Shown one piece after another: positions 16,565 through 24,803 of a stretch of 64,000 nt of DNA. A program made the translations under genes and the position numbers. Every line of letters begins with the position of its first letter. Position 1 is the first letter of the stretch. The DNA comes from Bacteroidaceae bacterium (GTDB lineage Bacteria > Bacteroidota > Bacteroidia > Bacteroidales > Bacteroidaceae). The stretch lies in NCBI GenBank assembly GCA_017547385.1, contig JAFYPU010000001.1, positions 1 to 64,000 of the forward strand, given 5' to 3'. Below the pieces are notes generated by a model. It saw only the letters and a list, made by a program, of their open reading frames with translations, ran no database searches and had not been told where the DNA came from.

Positions 16565-17755
16565 TTACAAGCCGAGCTTGCGAGCAATTTTCTTGGGAAG
16601 CGCATCTTTGTGAATGAGGATGTTCATTGTCTTATAGGCAACAAAAGGCATAGAAGCATAGAACATACCGTTGTAGGGTCCGTAGTCGCCCCAAGAATTC
16701 TTCACCATGAAGTATTCCTTGCCTTTGGCATCTTTGGCAATACCGTAGATAACCATTCCGTGGTCGTCTGTGGTTGTCCAGTTGTCGTAGCCGATTTGGC
16801 GCATCTCTTGTGTGATGGTCAACTCGCCATCGCCACCGGCGATAGTGGCATTGTTGCGATCGTTAGAGCCGGTCCAACGTGCGGCATCCGAACCAGTCTT
16901 GTCGTTATCCTTTGCTCCTGAAGGTACAGTAGCCGTACCCTTGCGTGCATCGAAACCTTTCTCGCTCACATCCGAACCCCACGCAAATGTGTAACCATTC
17001 TTCACTGCGCTAACCATCACTTCCATAAATTCATCGAGCGGCAAGTTGTAGCTTTCAGCCCAACGCCAGTTGTCTTGAATCTCGAGAACGAATTTTGTGT
17101 AGAAAGGATGGTGTGTGTAAGAGGTCAACGAAACATAGTCGTCCATGTTCAGACCAAGAGACTCGGCATAAAAATGCGGCGTGTACTCTTTACCATCCAC
17201 TTTGAAACTCTTGGGAAGCTGGCCAAAGTAGTTGGCGTAAATGTTGCACAAGTCCTTTTTCCATGAGAGGGAAAGCTTCTTGTGCTTGCCCTGTGCGATA
17301 GCTTTCACATAGGCTGAAGCCACAGCGTCAAGCTGGTTGAAGTTAAAGAGAGAGTCTCCATAGAGTGAACCGGGAGCGGGCATAGCCTCCTGGGGGCAGA
17401 TACCATAATTCTTCAAGCAGTATACAGCATCATAGAACGAACCACCTTGTGAGAAGCTCACATCGCCATGTGTGCGAACGGCTTTGTCGGCACGATCCAT
17501 ATAGGTGTGATAAACGAGGAATGATTCGCAAAGGTCGTGCTGTCCTTTACCCATACGGAGCAATTCGGCTTCGAAAAATGCGAGTGAAGAGTAAGCCCAG
17601 CAAGTGCCGCTCTGGTTTTGGTCCTTGATGGATGTGATGGGATTGGCCTTCACCACAACGAACGCGCTGTCCTTTGAGTAGGATCCGGGTTCCTGTGCTT
17701 GTGCGGCGGGAGCCAGTGTGCAAGCCGCCAACGCGATAACAAAAAACTTTTTCAT
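16565..17755 (-). CDS. exported papain-family peptidase (C1B/bleomycin hydrolase-like)
   Basis: 396 residues. Signal peptide of about 20 residues (ALAACTLAPAAQAQ). The catalytic Cys52 is in QSGTCWAYSSLAFFE, His332 in DDHGMVIYGIA and Asn353 in VKNSWGDYG; an oxyanion Gln is likely in DQNQSG. The spacing between Cys and His, with a long helical insert, fits the C1B bleomycin-hydrolase/aminopeptidase C group, but it is exported, unlike cytosolic PepC. It lies 60 bp after the Xaa-Pro aminopeptidase gene on the same strand, so the pair may act together in peptide utilisation. Confidence 0.88.
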   Translation of the reverse strand: MKKFFVIALAACTLAPAAQAQEPGSYSKDSAFVVVKANPITSIKDQNQSGTCWAYSSLAFFEAELLRMGKGQHDLCESFLVYHTYMDRADKAVRTHGDVSFSQGGSFYDAVYCLKNYGICPQEAMPAPGSLYGDSLFNFNQLDAVASAYVKAIAQGKHKKLSLSWKKDLCNIYANYFGQLPKSFKVDGKEYTPHFYAESLGLNMDDYVSLTSYTHHPFYTKFVLEIQDNWRWAESYNLPLDEFMEVMVSAVKNGYTFAWGSDVSEKGFDARKGTATVPSGAKDNDKTGSDAARWTGSNDRNNATIAGGDGELTITQEMRQIGYDNWTTTDDHGMVIYGIAKDAKGKEYFMVKNSWGDYGPYNGMFYASMPFVAYKTMNILIHKDALPKKIARKLGL

Positions 17756-17815
17756 TGATTTGATATAATTAAAATTGATATTGAATATTCAGTCAGGGGA
17801 TGAGCACGTTTCGTC

Positions 17816-19219
17816 TCAGTTTTGACGTTCTGCCAAGAAGCGTTCCACGTCATCGGCATGGTAGGGGATACGTTCTTCTCCCAAGAAGCGACAGCCATCG
17901 CGGGTGATGAGCACATCGTCTTCGATGCGGATGCCACCAAAGTCCTTATATTGTTCGATGACATCGAAATTGAGGAATTCGGCATTGATTCCTTCTTTGC
18001 GCCAAAGGTCGATGAGATCGGGGATAAAGTAGATGCCGGGTTCGTCCGTTACCACAAAACCTTCTTCCAAGCGACGGGCAAAACGCAGACTGGCCAAGCC
18101 GAACTGGGAACTGGGACGTGTTTCGTCGTCATAGCCCACATGGATTTGGCCCAAGCCCTCCATGTCGTGTACGTCCATTCCCATCATGTGGCCGAGGCCG
18201 TGGGGCAGGAACAAAGCGTGCGCACCGGCTTGCACAGCCTCTTCTGTATCACCGCGCATCAGTCCGAGAGTTTTCAGACGGTCAGTCATCAGTCGGCAAA
18301 CGTCCATATGAACATCCCACCACCGCACACCGGGACGGGCATGCGTCAGGGCCAGGTCGTGGCAGTCCACCACGATGTCGTAAATGTCGCGCTGTTTCTG
18401 CGTGAACCTTCCACTGATGGGTGTGGTGCGTGTGTGATCAGAGCAATAGTGCTCAACGGTTTCGGCACCGGCATCACAGAGCATCAGGCGGCCGGCCTCC
18501 AACTGACGACCCGAGGGATAACCATGCAAAATCTCTCCGTGCATCGACACGATGCTTTGGAACGAAACAATACTGCCGTGAGCCGCAGCTATCCCGTCGA
18601 GCACGCCACCGATGTAGCGCTCGGTAACACCCGGACGGCACAATTGCATAGCTGTGGTGTGCATGAGATAACCAATGTGGGCTGCACGTTCCATTTCGGC
18701 GATTTCATCGGCAGATTTGATGCTTCTGAGTCTCACCACAGCCTGTATCAAAGACAATGAAGCGCAAGCCCGTTGTTCGGACGGGTGTATGCCCAACAGG
18801 TCGTGCAGGGTGAGCATTGTTTCATGGCGATAAGGAGGCAGAAAGTGCACCTTGCGACCGGAACGGCGGGCTTCACCGACGATCTCGGCCAAAGCCGACA
18901 TGGGCTGCACCTCAGCCACACCGCTCTGCTCGGCCATCTCGCGCACTGAAGTTACGCTGCCATACCACACAATGTCGTCGATGTCGATTTCATCGCCGAT
19001 GAGAACTTCACGACCTGTGTCGGCATCCATCACAAGGGCAAGCCCATCACGATGTTGCCCGGTGAAATAGAGGAAAGTGCTGTCCTGACGAAACTTGTAG
19101 GCATTGGCCGGATAGTTCATCGGACTGTCATTGTTGCCCGGCAGCAAGATAAGCCCCGTGCCCACAAGGCGGCGCAATTCCTCACGCCGTTGCACATACG
19201 TTTGTTGCGAAAAAAGCAT
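17816..19219 (-). CDS. pepP: Xaa-Pro aminopeptidase (M24B)
   Basis: 467 residues with no signal peptide. The N-terminal aminopeptidase P domain (about 1-150) is followed by the pita-bread M24 domain. Metal ligands are visible: Asp in LCDAGAE (about 249) and in SDHTRT (about 260), His in HGLGHMMGMDVHD (about 343), Glu in VTDEPGIYF (about 393) and Glu in GIRIEDD (about 431). It removes an N-terminal residue ahead of proline in the cytoplasm using two metal ions. Promoter TATTTTTG on the minus strand at 19251-19258; divergent from the patatin gene. Confidence 0.92.
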   Translation of the reverse strand: MLFSQQTYVQRREELRRLVGTGLILLPGNNDSPMNYPANAYKFRQDSTFLYFTGQHRDGLALVMDADTGREVLIGDEIDIDDIVWYGSVTSVREMAEQSGVAEVQPMSALAEIVGEARRSGRKVHFLPPYRHETMLTLHDLLGIHPSEQRACASLSLIQAVVRLRSIKSADEIAEMERAAHIGYLMHTTAMQLCRPGVTERYIGGVLDGIAAAHGSIVSFQSIVSMHGEILHGYPSGRQLEAGRLMLCDAGAETVEHYCSDHTRTTPISGRFTQKQRDIYDIVVDCHDLALTHARPGVRWWDVHMDVCRLMTDRLKTLGLMRGDTEEAVQAGAHALFLPHGLGHMMGMDVHDMEGLGQIHVGYDDETRPSSQFGLASLRFARRLEEGFVVTDEPGIYFIPDLIDLWRKEGINAEFLNFDVIEQYKDFGGIRIEDDVLITRDGCRFLGEERIPYHADDVERFLAERQN

Positions 19220-19250
19220 AGTTTGGTTGCGTTTCTATAAAGTAATAGGG

Positions 19251-19258
19251 CAAAAATA
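19251..19258 (-). promoter_or_regulatory. -7 promoter box for pepP
   Basis: Minus-strand TATTTTTG, 32 nt before the start codon. Confidence 0.55.
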
Positions 19259-19298
19259 GGCATTTTATTTGGAAATTACATCTTTTTATCACCACAAG

Positions 19299-19330
19299 TT
19301 GGAAATGCTTGTGCCTGAAACGTATCTTTG
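19299..19330 (+). promoter_or_regulatory. promoter for the patatin-like gene
   Basis: TTGG at 19299-19302 and TATCTTTG at 19323-19330, 20 nt apart, fit the Bacteroidota -33/-7 pair. The ATG at 19389 follows about 53 nt past the inferred start site. Confidence 0.65.
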
Positions 19331-19388
19331 CCCTGACAAGAGCGGCTTGCGCCATCAATTCAACACATCACATCACGCTTTCGGACTA

Positions 19389-20264
19389 ATGAAGACTCAA
19401 CTTATCAACACAGCCCTCGTCTTGGAAGGAGGAGGAATGCGAGGGGTGTTTACCATCGGTGTTTTGGATTATTTCATGGATGCCGGCATTGACTTTGCGC
19501 ATTGCATTGCGGTGTCGGCCGGAGCCTGTAACGGATTGTCATACATGAGCCGACAGCGCGGACGTGCCAAGGTTTCAACCATCGACTACATGAAGAAATA
19601 TCGTTACATCGGCATGAAGCACTTATGGTCGCAACGCAGCATTTTCGATCAGCACACCATGTACGACCGACTGCCCAACGAGCTTCTGCCCTACGACTAT
19701 GCCACCTGCTTTGCCAATCCTATGCGCTTTGAGATGGTTACCACCAACTGCCAAACGGGACAGGCGGAATATCTCACCGAAACCGAAAGCCCCGAACGCC
19801 TGTTGCTCATCACCAAGGCTTCAAGTAGCCTGCCCTATGTCTGCCCCATCGTCGATGTAGACGGAGAGCCGATGCTCGACGGCGGCATTGCCGATTCCAT
19901 ACCCGTGGAGCGGGCACTGGCTCTCGGTTTTCAGCAACCGGTGGTGGTGCTCACGCGCAACCGGGGATACCGCGACACCGGACGCGACATGAAGCAGCCC
20001 AAATTCATTTACCGCGAGCATCCTCGCCTGCGCCTGTTGCTGAGCAAGAGGCACGAACTCTACAATCGTCAGCTCGAACTGACAGAACGGCTGGAGGATG
20101 AAGGAAAAATCATTGCCATCCGACCGATACGCCCCATGGAAGTGGAGCGTTTGGAACAGAATGAAGAGAAACTCAACGCGCTCTACCAAGAGGGATATGA
20201 GTGCGCACGAAATGCCTTAAAGCCTTTCACCGACGCGCTCAGACAGTCTCCACAAAACGTATAG
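19389..20264 (+). CDS. patatin-like phospholipase
   Basis: 291 residues from the ATG at 19389; an earlier in-frame start (19269) would include the promoter. LEGGGMRGVFTIGVLD near the N-terminus is the oxyanion loop. Nucleophile Ser43 is in AVSAGACNG (the usual GxSxG with Ala in the first position). Asp164 is in LDGGIADS, completing the Ser-Asp dyad. No signal peptide, so likely cytoplasmic or peripheral; close to the bacterial YjjU/RssA-type single-domain patatins. Acts on lipid esters; physiological substrate unknown. Followed by a palindromic intergenic element. Confidence 0.9.
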   Translation: MKTQLINTALVLEGGGMRGVFTIGVLDYFMDAGIDFAHCIAVSAGACNGLSYMSRQRGRAKVSTIDYMKKYRYIGMKHLWSQRSIFDQHTMYDRLPNELLPYDYATCFANPMRFEMVTTNCQTGQAEYLTETESPERLLLITKASSSLPYVCPIVDVDGEPMLDGGIADSIPVERALALGFQQPVVVLTRNRGYRDTGRDMKQPKFIYREHPRLRLLLSKRHELYNRQLELTERLEDEGKIIAIRPIRPMEVERLEQNEEKLNALYQEGYECARNALKPFTDALRQSPQNV

Positions 20265-20275
20265 CCATTGCGAAA

Positions 20276-20340
20276 AATCTGCAAGGCGTTTAGAATTTTC
20301 TGCAGTGCTTGTAGAAAATTCTGCAAGCACTGCAGAAAAA
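20276..20340. repeat. palindromic intergenic element, copy B
   Basis: AATCTGCAAGGCGTTTAGAA followed by TTTTCTGCAGTGCTTGTAG and AAAATTCTGCAAGCACTGCA. Lies 12 nt past the patatin stop. Confidence 0.8.
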
Positions 20341-20501
20341 CGAGGAAAGCGCATAGGTATTTCCACGCTTTGCAAACAGCGATTTCCAAAGGACAGGTAG
20401 CAACGGTGCTTCCTGTTAATTTTTTGCCCATTTCACCGTAAGAAGCAAGAGGATGCTTTGAAAGAAATTTTCTCGCCTTGCGCCATCTTTTGATAAGGAA
20501 T

Positions 20502-20576
20502 GAGGCAGCTCGGGAAAATGCCTGAAAATTCGTTCCTCATTTTCGGCATTCTCCTCTCGCCTTTCACTACCTTTGA
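20502..20576 (+). repeat. stem-loop/promoter cassette, copy 1
   Basis: 75-bp unit with an inverted repeat (AATGCC(T)GAAAAT and ATTTTCGGCATT around a short loop) followed by CTCTCGCCTTTCAC and -7 box TACCTTTG at 20568-20575. It is repeated 84 bp downstream with few differences. Confidence 0.85.
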
Positions 20577-20585
20577 ATAACGTAG

Positions 20586-20661
20586 GAGGCGGCTCGGGAA
20601 AATGCCCGAAAATTCGTTCCTCATTTTCGGCATTCTCCTCTCGCCTTTCACTACCTTTGCA
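20586..20661 (+). repeat. stem-loop/promoter cassette, copy 2 (drives SpmAB gene)
   Basis: Near-identical to copy 1, ending in TACCTTTG at 20652-20659, 23 nt before the ATG at 20683. The inverted repeat abuts the expected -33 region, so it may be an operator. Confidence 0.85.
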
Positions 20662-20682
20662 CTCGGACTAAAAAAAGTGGGT

Positions 20683-21915
20683 ATGGTACTCAATTATATT
20701 TGGATTGCTTTCTTCCTTATCGCCTTCGTCGTAGCGGTTGTCAAACTCTTGTTTCTGGGCGACACCTCAGTGTTTCCTGCCATCATGGACAGCACCTTCG
20801 AGACATCGAAAACGGCTTTTGAGATTTCGCTCGGTCTCACCGGTGTTTTGGCCTTGTGGTTAGGCATTATGCGCGTGGGCGAGCAAGGCGGCGTGGTGCG
20901 TGCCATAGCACGAGTGTTGGGACCGGTGTTTCAGAAGCTCTTTCCTGAGATTCCGAAAAATCACCCCGTGGTGGGCAACATCTTTATGAATCTTTCTGCC
21001 AACATGTTGGGACTTGACAACGCGGCCACGCCATTGGGTCTCAAAGCCATGGAGGGATTGCAGGAAGTGAACACAAAAAAGGATACGGCCTCCAATTCGA
21101 TGATTATGTTCATGGTGCTCAACACCTCAGGCCTGACCATCATCCCCGTGAGCATTCTGGTGTATCGCGCACAGATGGGAGCTGCCGCGCCAACGGATGT
21201 GTTCGTGCCCATCCTGCTTGCTACATTTTTTTCCACACTGGCCGGCATCATTGTTACGAGCCTCTACCAACGCATCAACCTGTTCAATCGGACGCTGCTC
21301 CTCACGCTCGGTGGTCTGTCGGCCGCTGTGGCAGGCATCATTTGGGGCTTCAGCCGTCTGGATGGCGCCATGATGAACCTGGTAGGCACTACCGCGGCCA
21401 ATGTGTTGCTTTTCATTATTATTATATGCTTTCTGCTGGCCGGCATCAAACAGCGCGTCAATGTTTACGAAGCCTTTGTGGAAGGTGCCAAGGGAGGTTT
21501 TGAAACAGCCGTGCGCATCATCCCTTATCTGGTGGCAATGCTCGTCGGCATAAGCGTATTCCGCGCCAGCGGAGCCATGGACTGGCTCATCGAGGGTGTG
21601 GAGTGGTTGGTTCGCTTGACCGGTTTTGATGCCGAATGGGTGGGCGCACTGCCCACCGCCATCATGAAGCCACTCAGCGGAAGCGGTGCGCGCGGCATGA
21701 TGGTGGATGCCATGCAGACCTACGGTGCCGATTCATTTGTGGGACGACTGAGCTGCATCTTCCAAGGCTCAACCGACACCACCTTCTATATCCTGGCCGT
21801 TTACTTCGGTTCGGTGGGCATACGCCACACCCGCCACGCCGTAACCTGCGGTTTGTTGGCCGACCTCGCAGGTATCATTGCCGCCATCGGCATCTGCTAC
21901 TTGTTCTTCGGGTAA
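20683..21915 (+). CDS. fused SpmA/SpmB-type nucleoside-recognition (Gate) membrane protein
   Basis: 410 residues, about ten hydrophobic segments. Two Gate (nucleoside recognition) domains are fused: the first half contains WLGIMRVGEQGGVVRAIARV and NLSANMLGLDNAATPLGLKA (SpmA-like); the second half has GAKGGFETAVRIIPYLVAM and KPLSGSGARGMMVDAM (SpmB-like). In spore formers SpmA and SpmB help dehydrate the spore core; in this non-sporulating group the single fused protein is of unknown transport role. The ATG at 20683 is chosen because the longer frame to 20602 would translate the promoter cassette. Confidence 0.88.
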   Translation: MVLNYIWIAFFLIAFVVAVVKLLFLGDTSVFPAIMDSTFETSKTAFEISLGLTGVLALWLGIMRVGEQGGVVRAIARVLGPVFQKLFPEIPKNHPVVGNIFMNLSANMLGLDNAATPLGLKAMEGLQEVNTKKDTASNSMIMFMVLNTSGLTIIPVSILVYRAQMGAAAPTDVFVPILLATFFSTLAGIIVTSLYQRINLFNRTLLLTLGGLSAAVAGIIWGFSRLDGAMMNLVGTTAANVLLFIIIICFLLAGIKQRVNVYEAFVEGAKGGFETAVRIIPYLVAMLVGISVFRASGAMDWLIEGVEWLVRLTGFDAEWVGALPTAIMKPLSGSGARGMMVDAMQTYGADSFVGRLSCIFQGSTDTTFYILAVYFGSVGIRHTRHAVTCGLLADLAGIIAAIGICYLFFG

Positions 21916-21981
21916 ACGCTGATAATTTCCGAACAAGCGACAAACACTTCACAACAAACAACAATCATTCACGAAAGAGCT

Positions 21982-22028
21982 ATGACGGCTTTCGGGAAAG
22001 CCATTCAGCCTTTTCCGAAAGCCGTCAT
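21982..22028 (+). terminator. terminator-like stem-loop after the SpmAB gene
   Basis: 14-bp arms ATGACGGCTTTCGG (21982-21995) and CCGAAAGCCGTCAT (22015-22028), 66 nt past the stop, followed by CTTCATTCTTTC. Confidence 0.65.
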
Positions 22029-22073
22029 CTTCATTCTTTCAGCACACCCACAATCTTTCCTCCGCAAGGACAC

Positions 22074-22110
22074 AAAAAAAATCCGCACTCTCGAAGTTCG
22101 GGAATGCGGA
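22074..22110 (-). terminator. rpsU terminator
   Basis: On the minus strand TCCGCATTC ... GAGTGCGGA (one mismatch) is followed by at least seven Ts, 36 nt past the rpsU stop. Confidence 0.78.
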
Positions 22111-22145
22111 CGATATTTCTCCGGACAGACCGGAAAGACTCACAA

Positions 22146-22337
22146 TTAGTCTTCCTGGCTGTGAAGTTTCTGCACGTAAACAGCGTGTTCCTTTGCCAAA
22201 CGCTTCAACACTGAGGGCTTGTCAAACTGCTGGCGTGCGCGAAGTTCTTTCACGATACCGGTCTTTTCGAATTTTCTCTTGAACTTTTTGAGGGCGCGTT
22301 CGATGTTTTCGCCTTCCTTTACAGGTACTACAATCAT
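22146..22337 (-). CDS. rpsU: 30S ribosomal protein S21
   Basis: 63 residues beginning MIVVPVKEGENIERALKKFK, with the basic helix RKFEKTGIVKELRARQQFDK typical of S21. The ATG at 22337 is chosen because it matches the family start and lies downstream of the promoter; the longer frame to 22394 would read through the -7 box. S21 sits near the 3' end of 16S rRNA on the small subunit and takes part in initiation; in Bacteroidota it helps hold the anti-Shine-Dalgarno sequence (established for the phylum), which fits the lack of Shine-Dalgarno sites here. Single-gene unit with its own promoter and terminator. Confidence 0.95.
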   Translation of the reverse strand: MIVVPVKEGENIERALKKFKRKFEKTGIVKELRARQQFDKPSVLKRLAKEHAVYVQKLHSQED

Positions 22338-22391
22338 TGTTTGATGTGTTTTTATTTTGTTATTACTAATTTGCAGGGTTCTTGCGGAGTG

Positions 22392-22399
22392 CAAAAGTA
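22392..22399 (-). promoter_or_regulatory. -7 promoter box for rpsU
   Basis: Minus-strand TACTTTTG, 55 nt before the rpsU start. Confidence 0.6.
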
Positions 22400-22483
22400 G
22401 GCATTATTTTTCATACCGAATGTTTTTTGCACTTTTTTTTCACCTAAAGTGCATGTTTGCCATGGCATTTAGGAAATTTCGGC

Positions 22484-23515
22484 TCACTTTCGGGTGATTG
22501 TGCCGTCCTCAGCGATATGAATGGGAGTGTTCGGAACATCCAACTGGGTGAGGCGACGCATTTCACGTGCCACACTGTTTTGCGTGTCGATGCGAGGACC
22601 CACACCACGTTGCTGAATAAAAGAATGGATGCGGCCACCGGCAAAACGACCATCGGGCAGCACTTTCACCTCAAGCACCGGGGCGTATCCCGAAATGCCG
22701 GTGAGACTCATGCCATAGGGTGTGCAGAAATTTCCAAGGCTGTAAGCAATGAGATGCTCCTTATAGAGTTCTACGGCACGCACCACGTGAGGTCCGTGTC
22801 CATAGACAATATCGGCACCGGCATCGATGCAGAAATGTGCAAACTCACGCAGCGAGCCTCTATCCTCGCCATAGAAAGTTTCCGTTCCATAGGGCAGACG
22901 ATTATTAGAACGCCCTTCAGCTCCGCCATGGAAAGAGACAATCACCACATCGGCGCGACTGCATAAATCAGTGATGATGCGTCGCACTGTGTCGAGTTCC
23001 TGATGACGAAACGTGTAAGGATTGTGCCCGAAAGCACAAAAGCCGATGCGCAAACCGGCGCGTTCAATCACCATGCTCTCGGTGCGACCTTTGATACCGG
23101 CAAAGGCAATCCCTTCCTTGCGGAGTGCCTGCTCGGTTGAGGCGATACCTTCGTCCCCGAAGTCGCGGGCATGATTGTTGGCCATGCTCAAGAAATCGAA
23201 ACCGGCATCGGTCAACAAGGGGGCATAGCTCACAGGCGTGCGAAAAGCAAAGGTATTGGCCGACAGACGCTTGGTAGAAGTTCCGCCATCGCAGAGTGCT
23301 CCTTCCAAATTGCCTGTTGCCACATCAGCGGTGCGCAACACGTTTCGCACGTCCTGAAACAACAACCGCCCCTCTGAGGGCGGCAACTGCGTTGTGGGAT
23401 ATGTGGTTCCCATCATGATGTCGCCGGTCAGGGCGACGGTAAGCGTATCAGCAGCCGCAGCAGACAAGAAGCCCGACAAGGCGACAGCCATCAACGCCGT
23501 TCGTAATTTCTTCAC
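22484..23515 (-). CDS. CapA family protein (metallophosphatase fold)
   Basis: 343 residues. Signal peptide (ALMAVALSGFLSAAAADT). The CapA/PGA_cap domain shows ALTGDIMMG near the start, SMANNHARDFGDEG (metal-binding Asn-His type motif), VVIVSFHGGAEGR and VYGHGPHVVRAVE, with the late segment LIAYSLGNF. Such proteins are metallophosphatase-like enzymes linked to poly-gamma-glutamate anchoring in Bacillus; in Bacteroidota the substrate is unknown. Its ATG overlaps the stop of the NlpC/P60 gene by 4 bp (ATGA), so the two are translationally coupled and probably share an envelope function. Confidence 0.88.
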   Translation of the reverse strand: MKKLRTALMAVALSGFLSAAAADTLTVALTGDIMMGTTYPTTQLPPSEGRLLFQDVRNVLRTADVATGNLEGALCDGGTSTKRLSANTFAFRTPVSYAPLLTDAGFDFLSMANNHARDFGDEGIASTEQALRKEGIAFAGIKGRTESMVIERAGLRIGFCAFGHNPYTFRHQELDTVRRIITDLCSRADVVIVSFHGGAEGRSNNRLPYGTETFYGEDRGSLREFAHFCIDAGADIVYGHGPHVVRAVELYKEHLIAYSLGNFCTPYGMSLTGISGYAPVLEVKVLPDGRFAGGRIHSFIQQRGVGPRIDTQNSVAREMRRLTQLDVPNTPIHIAEDGTITRK

Positions 23516-24117
23516 TCGTTATTGGTTTTAAGCACACGGCGAGCACCGATGTAGCGACGCTTGTAGTATGACGAAGTTGATTCATCCACTTTGACGCCCG
23601 AATTACTTGCGTGTACGAATTTGAATGTGTTGTTCTCAGGATTTACCTCCGTAACAATTCCCACATGACCCACACTGCGAGATGAGCGACGTCCTCCGAA
23701 GAAAACAAGGTCGCCGGCTTGAAGATCGGCGATGCGCTTCACCACACTGCCCTCCTGGAATTGGCTACGCGAAGTGCGACTCAGCTTAATATCCTCAAGA
23801 CCGAAAACGTAGCTCGTGAAGCCGGAACAATCGAAAGTTTTGGGACCGGTGTGGCCGTAGCGATAACGCGCTCCGAGGTGTTTCATGGCACGTGCCACGA
23901 TGCTGTCGCCCAAATCCACTTGTTCCATCTCGATTTCAGCCATCAACGCTGAAACACCGAGGGGGCGTTGCACGGGCACGGGCTGCGAAGCCACGGTGGT
24001 ATCCGTGAGTGTTACAATAGTTTGGAATGTCTCTGTTTGTGCCACAGTGCGAGCCTCAGCGGGACGAAATCCCGTAACAAGAAGCACACACGCAAAGGCG
24101 GTTGCTTTGAAATTCAC
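23512..24117 (-). CDS. exported NlpC/P60 cysteine peptidase (C40)
   Basis: 201 residues with a signal peptide of about 22 residues. Catalytic Cys97 in KTFDCSGFTSY, His151 in SVGHVGIVTEV and a third polar residue His169 in FVHASNSGVKV, in the usual order of the C40 triad. AGDLVFFGGRR precedes the His as in other NlpC proteins. No SH3 domain; the stretch before the domain (about 23-70) is a linker. It likely cuts gamma-D-Glu-diamino acid bonds in peptidoglycan stem peptides. First gene of a two-gene unit with the CapA gene; -7 box TACCTTTG at 24241-24248. Confidence 0.9.
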   Translation of the reverse strand: MNFKATAFACVLLVTGFRPAEARTVAQTETFQTIVTLTDTTVASQPVPVQRPLGVSALMAEIEMEQVDLGDSIVARAMKHLGARYRYGHTGPKTFDCSGFTSYVFGLEDIKLSRTSRSQFQEGSVVKRIADLQAGDLVFFGGRRSSRSVGHVGIVTEVNPENNTFKFVHASNSGVKVDESTSSYYKRRYIGARRVLKTNNE

Positions 24118-24240
24118 TATGTTTTAATTTTTCAGGTTCAACTTAAGCAGCGCAACGATGCTGCAAGCGGGCAGACAAGGATGTAAAAATTCAGCACGGC
24201 TGTCGGTTTCTACACCACGCCCTTGTTATTTCTGACGGTG

Positions 24241-24248
24241 CAAAGGTA
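24241..24248 (-). promoter_or_regulatory. -7 promoter box for the NlpC/P60-CapA operon
   Basis: Minus-strand TACCTTTG, followed by GCACC; leader of about 118 nt. Confidence 0.6.
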
Positions 24249-24295
24249 CAATATATATAATAGAAATTCGCCCTCTTTACATGTTTTTGCATCTT

Positions 24296-24537
24296 CAAAA
24301 ATGGCCTTCAGAAAAAGAAGCCAACCCTTAACAAACTCAGAAACAGCATTTTTAAGCACAATCACCTCATGTTTTGCTTAAAACAAAGCGTTTCTGTTAT
24401 TTAATATCTAAATGTAATAATTTGTTAAAGCAATTCGCAATCTTCTGTGCCCAAACTGCACAAACAATCTAAGTTTGCGCAAAAACAGAAAAGGCACTTA
24501 CAAGTATAATTGTCAGACTTCCGACAACGGGAACTGT
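24296..24537 (-). ncRNA. putative structured small RNA of about 240 nt
   Basis: On the minus strand a promoter (CTTG, 19 nt, TATCTTTG; 24573 down to 24543) is followed by a gene-free stretch. It holds three nested perfect helices: 8 bp (24421-24428 with 24328-24335), 7 bp (24390-24396 with 24338-24344) and 9 bp (24375-24383 with 24350-24358). The 3' end is an imperfect hairpin (TGGCTTC / GAAGGCCA, 24323 down to 24302) followed by five or more Ts. Start and end are inferred. Size and shape would allow a 6S-like RNA, but I see no feature that proves any known family. It could instead be a long leader of the NlpC operon. Confidence 0.45.
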
Positions 24538-24542
24538 GGGTG

Positions 24543-24573
24543 CAAAGATATATATAGGTTGCAAAAATACAAG
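24543..24573 (-). promoter_or_regulatory. promoter of the putative structured RNA
   Basis: Minus strand: CTTG (24573-24570), 19-nt spacer, TATCTTTG (24550-24543). An overlapping TATTTTTG at 24569-24562 is an alternative. Confidence 0.55.
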
Positions 24574-24689
24574 AGTCATACCTATATTTTTTAATGTAAA
24601 TTCCCCAAAGCCGCACAAACAATCCTAAATCTCTCGAAAAAGCAGACAGAAATCCGTATAATAATCTCGTAAAATTCAGCGTCGCATCA

Positions 24690-24757
24690 TGCAAAAATCT
24701 GCAAGGCGTTTAGAAATTTCTACAAGCACTGCAGAAAATTCTGCAAGCACTGCGCAC
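24690..24757. repeat. palindromic intergenic element, copy C
   Basis: GCAAAAATCTGCAAGGCGTT followed by TAGAAATTTCTACAAGCACT and GCAGAAAATTCTGCAAGCAC. Lies downstream of asd, beyond its terminator. Confidence 0.8.
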
Positions 24758-24803
24758 AAACGAGAAAAGCGCAGGAGTTTTTTCAGAGCAAAATAACAGA
24801 AAA

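Larger units (their letters stand above)
20265..20682. other. intergenic region made mostly of repeats
   Basis: Holds palindromic element B (20276-20340), a degenerate promoter-like stretch around 20470-20495 (TCTCGCCTTGCGCCATCTTTTG), and two tandem promoter cassettes (20502-20576, 20586-20661). No gene. Confidence 0.7.

Noticed and set aside
17822-18760. 312-codon plus-strand frame
   Set aside because: Runs antisense through pepP, whose metal ligands are all intact; GC-rich coding DNA often leaves such mirror frames open.
20602-20682. N-terminal extension of the SpmAB protein (MPENSFLIFGILLSPFTTF)
   Set aside because: The same extension appears in front of the unrelated purF-like protein because both genes carry the same promoter cassette. 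It is upstream DNA, not protein.
20433-20693. Minus-strand 86-codon frame with an internal repeat (KVVKGERRMPKM twice)
   Set aside because: It is the reverse reading of the tandem promoter cassettes; the protein repeat only mirrors the DNA repeat.
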